From assembly GCA_016617855.1 (NCBI GenBank), contig JAECUM010096224.1, positions 62,001-126,000 on the forward strand: 64,000 bases of DNA. Reading direction: 5' to 3'. A model generated the notes under the pieces. The model saw only the letters and a program-made list of their open reading frames with translations, ran no database searches and was not told where the DNA came from. The translations under genes and the position numbers were made by a program. Below, in pieces: positions 62,238-64,000 of the stretch. This stretch comes from Megalonaias nervosa (Eukaryota; Mollusca; Bivalvia; Unionida; Unionidae). Each line of letters starts with the position of its first letter. The stretch's first letter is position 1.

Positions 62238-63320
62238 GTAGTACCAGATACACATATGTTAATTAATGAATATTTTGATTATGGATTAAAACTATTCCAC
62301 TCCACTACTAGTGGAATGGTTTTGTGACAAGTGTCTCATGAAACCCAATTTAGCATTTAACCTGTGTTTTGATGCATCGTGCTGTATCTGACATGTCTAA
62401 AGTTTAACACGGAACTAAAATGCAGATCTTCCACATTGTGGAAATTGCCACCACCATTGGAAAAATTATAATGTTGTCTCACCTTACTTCACACCCTTGC
62501 TATAACACCCTTTGTTATAATATGATTTTTGATATCATGTAATACTGCTATGGACTTGTGACCAGAATTAAACCATTGTACTTGAATTTGACTTTCATAT
62601 ATAGAGAGAAGTCTGGATTGCTAGTAAACAACATGTAGCATGGAATTATAATTTTATTTGCTTCTTAAAACATTATTTGACAAAAATGCACAAATAGTCA
62701 AACCTGTCCAAACGGTCATGTGTGATCAGCTGTCACCTGGTCACAATGGTCATTATAATTTTGCCCTAGGAATTTCTTAATATAAATGCCCTGCATTTAA
62801 TGGTCACCTGCCTTCTGCAACCAGTGGCCAGGTGTTTCCTAACCAAACAGTGGTTTCACCCTGCCTTAAGAAGTTGCTGGAGCATATCAGCAGTGACTGC
62901 TTCAGGTTTGCAAATTAAACACGTCTATTGTTTGATGAGCAAGGCAATGTTTAGATGAAGGGTTATCATGTGAATCAATGTTTTCTTCCATGACCTGAGT
63001 CAGCATACATTATCAAGGGTGAAGAATGCTCTGGGGGAAGAAGATCCAAGGACAGAATTATCATTATGTTTTGTGCAAGTATGATGGGTATATATCATTA
63101 TCATCAGCTTTTATTATATCGTAGTCCATTTTTTGTAAAATCATTTTTAAAAATTTTTCTTTGTTTTTCAAGATTAATAGGATGAATCTGTTAATTCTTA
63201 TACTAAGATTTGAATTAAAGCTTTCTCCAATAAAATAATCTCACAGTAGAGATACACTGTAGTTGTGATATCCCTTACTACTAACAACAGCTGCAAAATG
63301 CTGTTCATAGCACCAAACTC
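62238..63320. other. Intron after exon 16, nothing firmly recognised
   Basis: 62700-62900 has a GGTCA-rich phrase (ACGGTCATGTGTGATCAGCT) that may be a decayed DNA transposon end. No VPS35L exon fits here. Confidence 0.45.
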
Positions 63321-63990
63321 AATGACCTTTTACTCCAGACTTTTCTTACTACTGAAGGTCGATGGTAATCACAGACAAGCCATTGATCTCAGCTCTCTTA
63401 AGCAGTACATTCAGACACCCAAGTTTTAGACGGAGGCCTCAAGATCAGTTCTTAGCTTCATTTTGGTAAGCTTAGATGGATATCAAAGTTCTGGAGATTA
63501 AAGCCATAATGAATGCCTTAAGATTGTACATGGAAACACTATCTGGAAAGGGAGTTCTGAATCTTTCCCATAACACTGCTGTCATAAGTTACCTACAAAG
63601 GCAATGGAGAACCAAGTCCCTAGATATCTGCCTCTTTGTTTAGGAGTTTCTCAGAGGTGACTTTGTGACAAATCCATATTAAAGTCTGCCATATCCCAGG
63701 CAGGCTCTGTGCCTTAGTGGACTCACTGTCCAGACAGAATCAACAGATTTACACCAAATGGTCCATTCACCACATGATCTTCAGTCTAATTTTTTGGGTT
63801 AGCTTCATGTCCACCTTAATGCAATGAGGTGAAATGCCAAGCTCACAGTCTTCTTTTCCACTTCCAGATTGGAAAACATTTTAACCTTTTATTTTTGATC
63901 TTGCAGGGCTATGAGTCTACATCTGTTTGGATGGGTTAATATTCCTATTAAACATTTTCAAATATTTTATCTTGGCATATATATAACCAG
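63320..63990 (+). pseudogene. Second DIRS-like fragment (RT start joined to RNase H)
   Basis: FYSRLFLLLKVDGNHRQAID, then LSSLKQYIQTPKF (about 63331-63429), matches FYSRLFLVPKKxGxxRPVID and LSxLNxY. Shortly afterwards come EIKAIMNALRLYMETLSGKG and LSHNTAVISYLQRQW (about 63492-63608), which is the RNase H SDNTTVVxYIxxQ region. Then RQALCLSGLTVQTES-like text (about 63700-63745) matches HIPGxxNxxADxLSR. The palm domain between them is missing, so it is a deleted copy. It continues to or past the window edge. Confidence 0.7.
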
Positions 63991-64000
63991 GATTGTGCTG

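Noticed and set aside
62238..63320. A further VPS35L C-terminal exon
   Set aside because: No frame here matches the LGLSFFNSIL or LWHLAQ region with proper splice sites.

Overview
This is an AT-rich, intron-dense animal nuclear window holding one host gene and many transposable elements. Sixteen short exons on the + strand, each with GT/AG borders and matching codon phase, join into one continuous reading frame of about 620 codons. I recognise it as VPS35L (formerly C16orf62), the large alpha-solenoid subunit of the retriever endosomal recycling complex. Both ends of the gene lie outside the window. The organism looks like a lophotrochozoan, most likely a mollusc. I infer this from the mix of DIRS-like, hAT/BED, Tigger, mariner and tRNA-SINE sequences and the style of the degenerate intronic repeats, so it is not proven.

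Layout. Introns 1-7 (1163-14486) carry tRNA-derived SINEs, a (TA)n(CA)n microsatellite, degenerate intronic repeats and an internally deleted mariner (4990-5944). Intron 8 (14631-20752) holds a perfectly regular 31 x 29 bp minisatellite and a 1.67 kb Tigger/pogo-like element. Intron 11 (24384-30914) holds a minisatellite of palindromic units right after the splice donor, a second Tigger/pogo copy in the opposite orientation, and a 978 bp foldback element with about 400 bp arms and a 9 bp target duplication. Intron 13 (32515-42030) is mostly a decayed ~7.2 kb DIRS-like tyrosine-recombinase retroelement with inverted ends. Intron 14 (42171-59221) holds a decayed retroelement ORF1 with a CCHC knuckle, a 3.0 kb hAT element with a BED finger and its own intron, a 54/59 bp satellite and a 113 bp hairpin. 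A second DIRS-like fragment sits at the right edge.

A short element family of unusual shape occurs five times (about 12795, 16818, 20460, 28477 and 32036). It has outer inverted ends and two separate internal hairpins. Three of the copies lie just upstream of VPS35L acceptor sites.

No transposon reading frame is intact. The only apparently functional protein-coding gene is VPS35L. I saw no prokaryotic features, CRISPR arrays, rRNA genes or intact tRNA genes. The strongest functional hypothesis is that the two inverted Tigger copies flanking exons 9-11 could pair in the pre-mRNA and favour a 330-nt, frame-preserving circular RNA or skipping of those exons.
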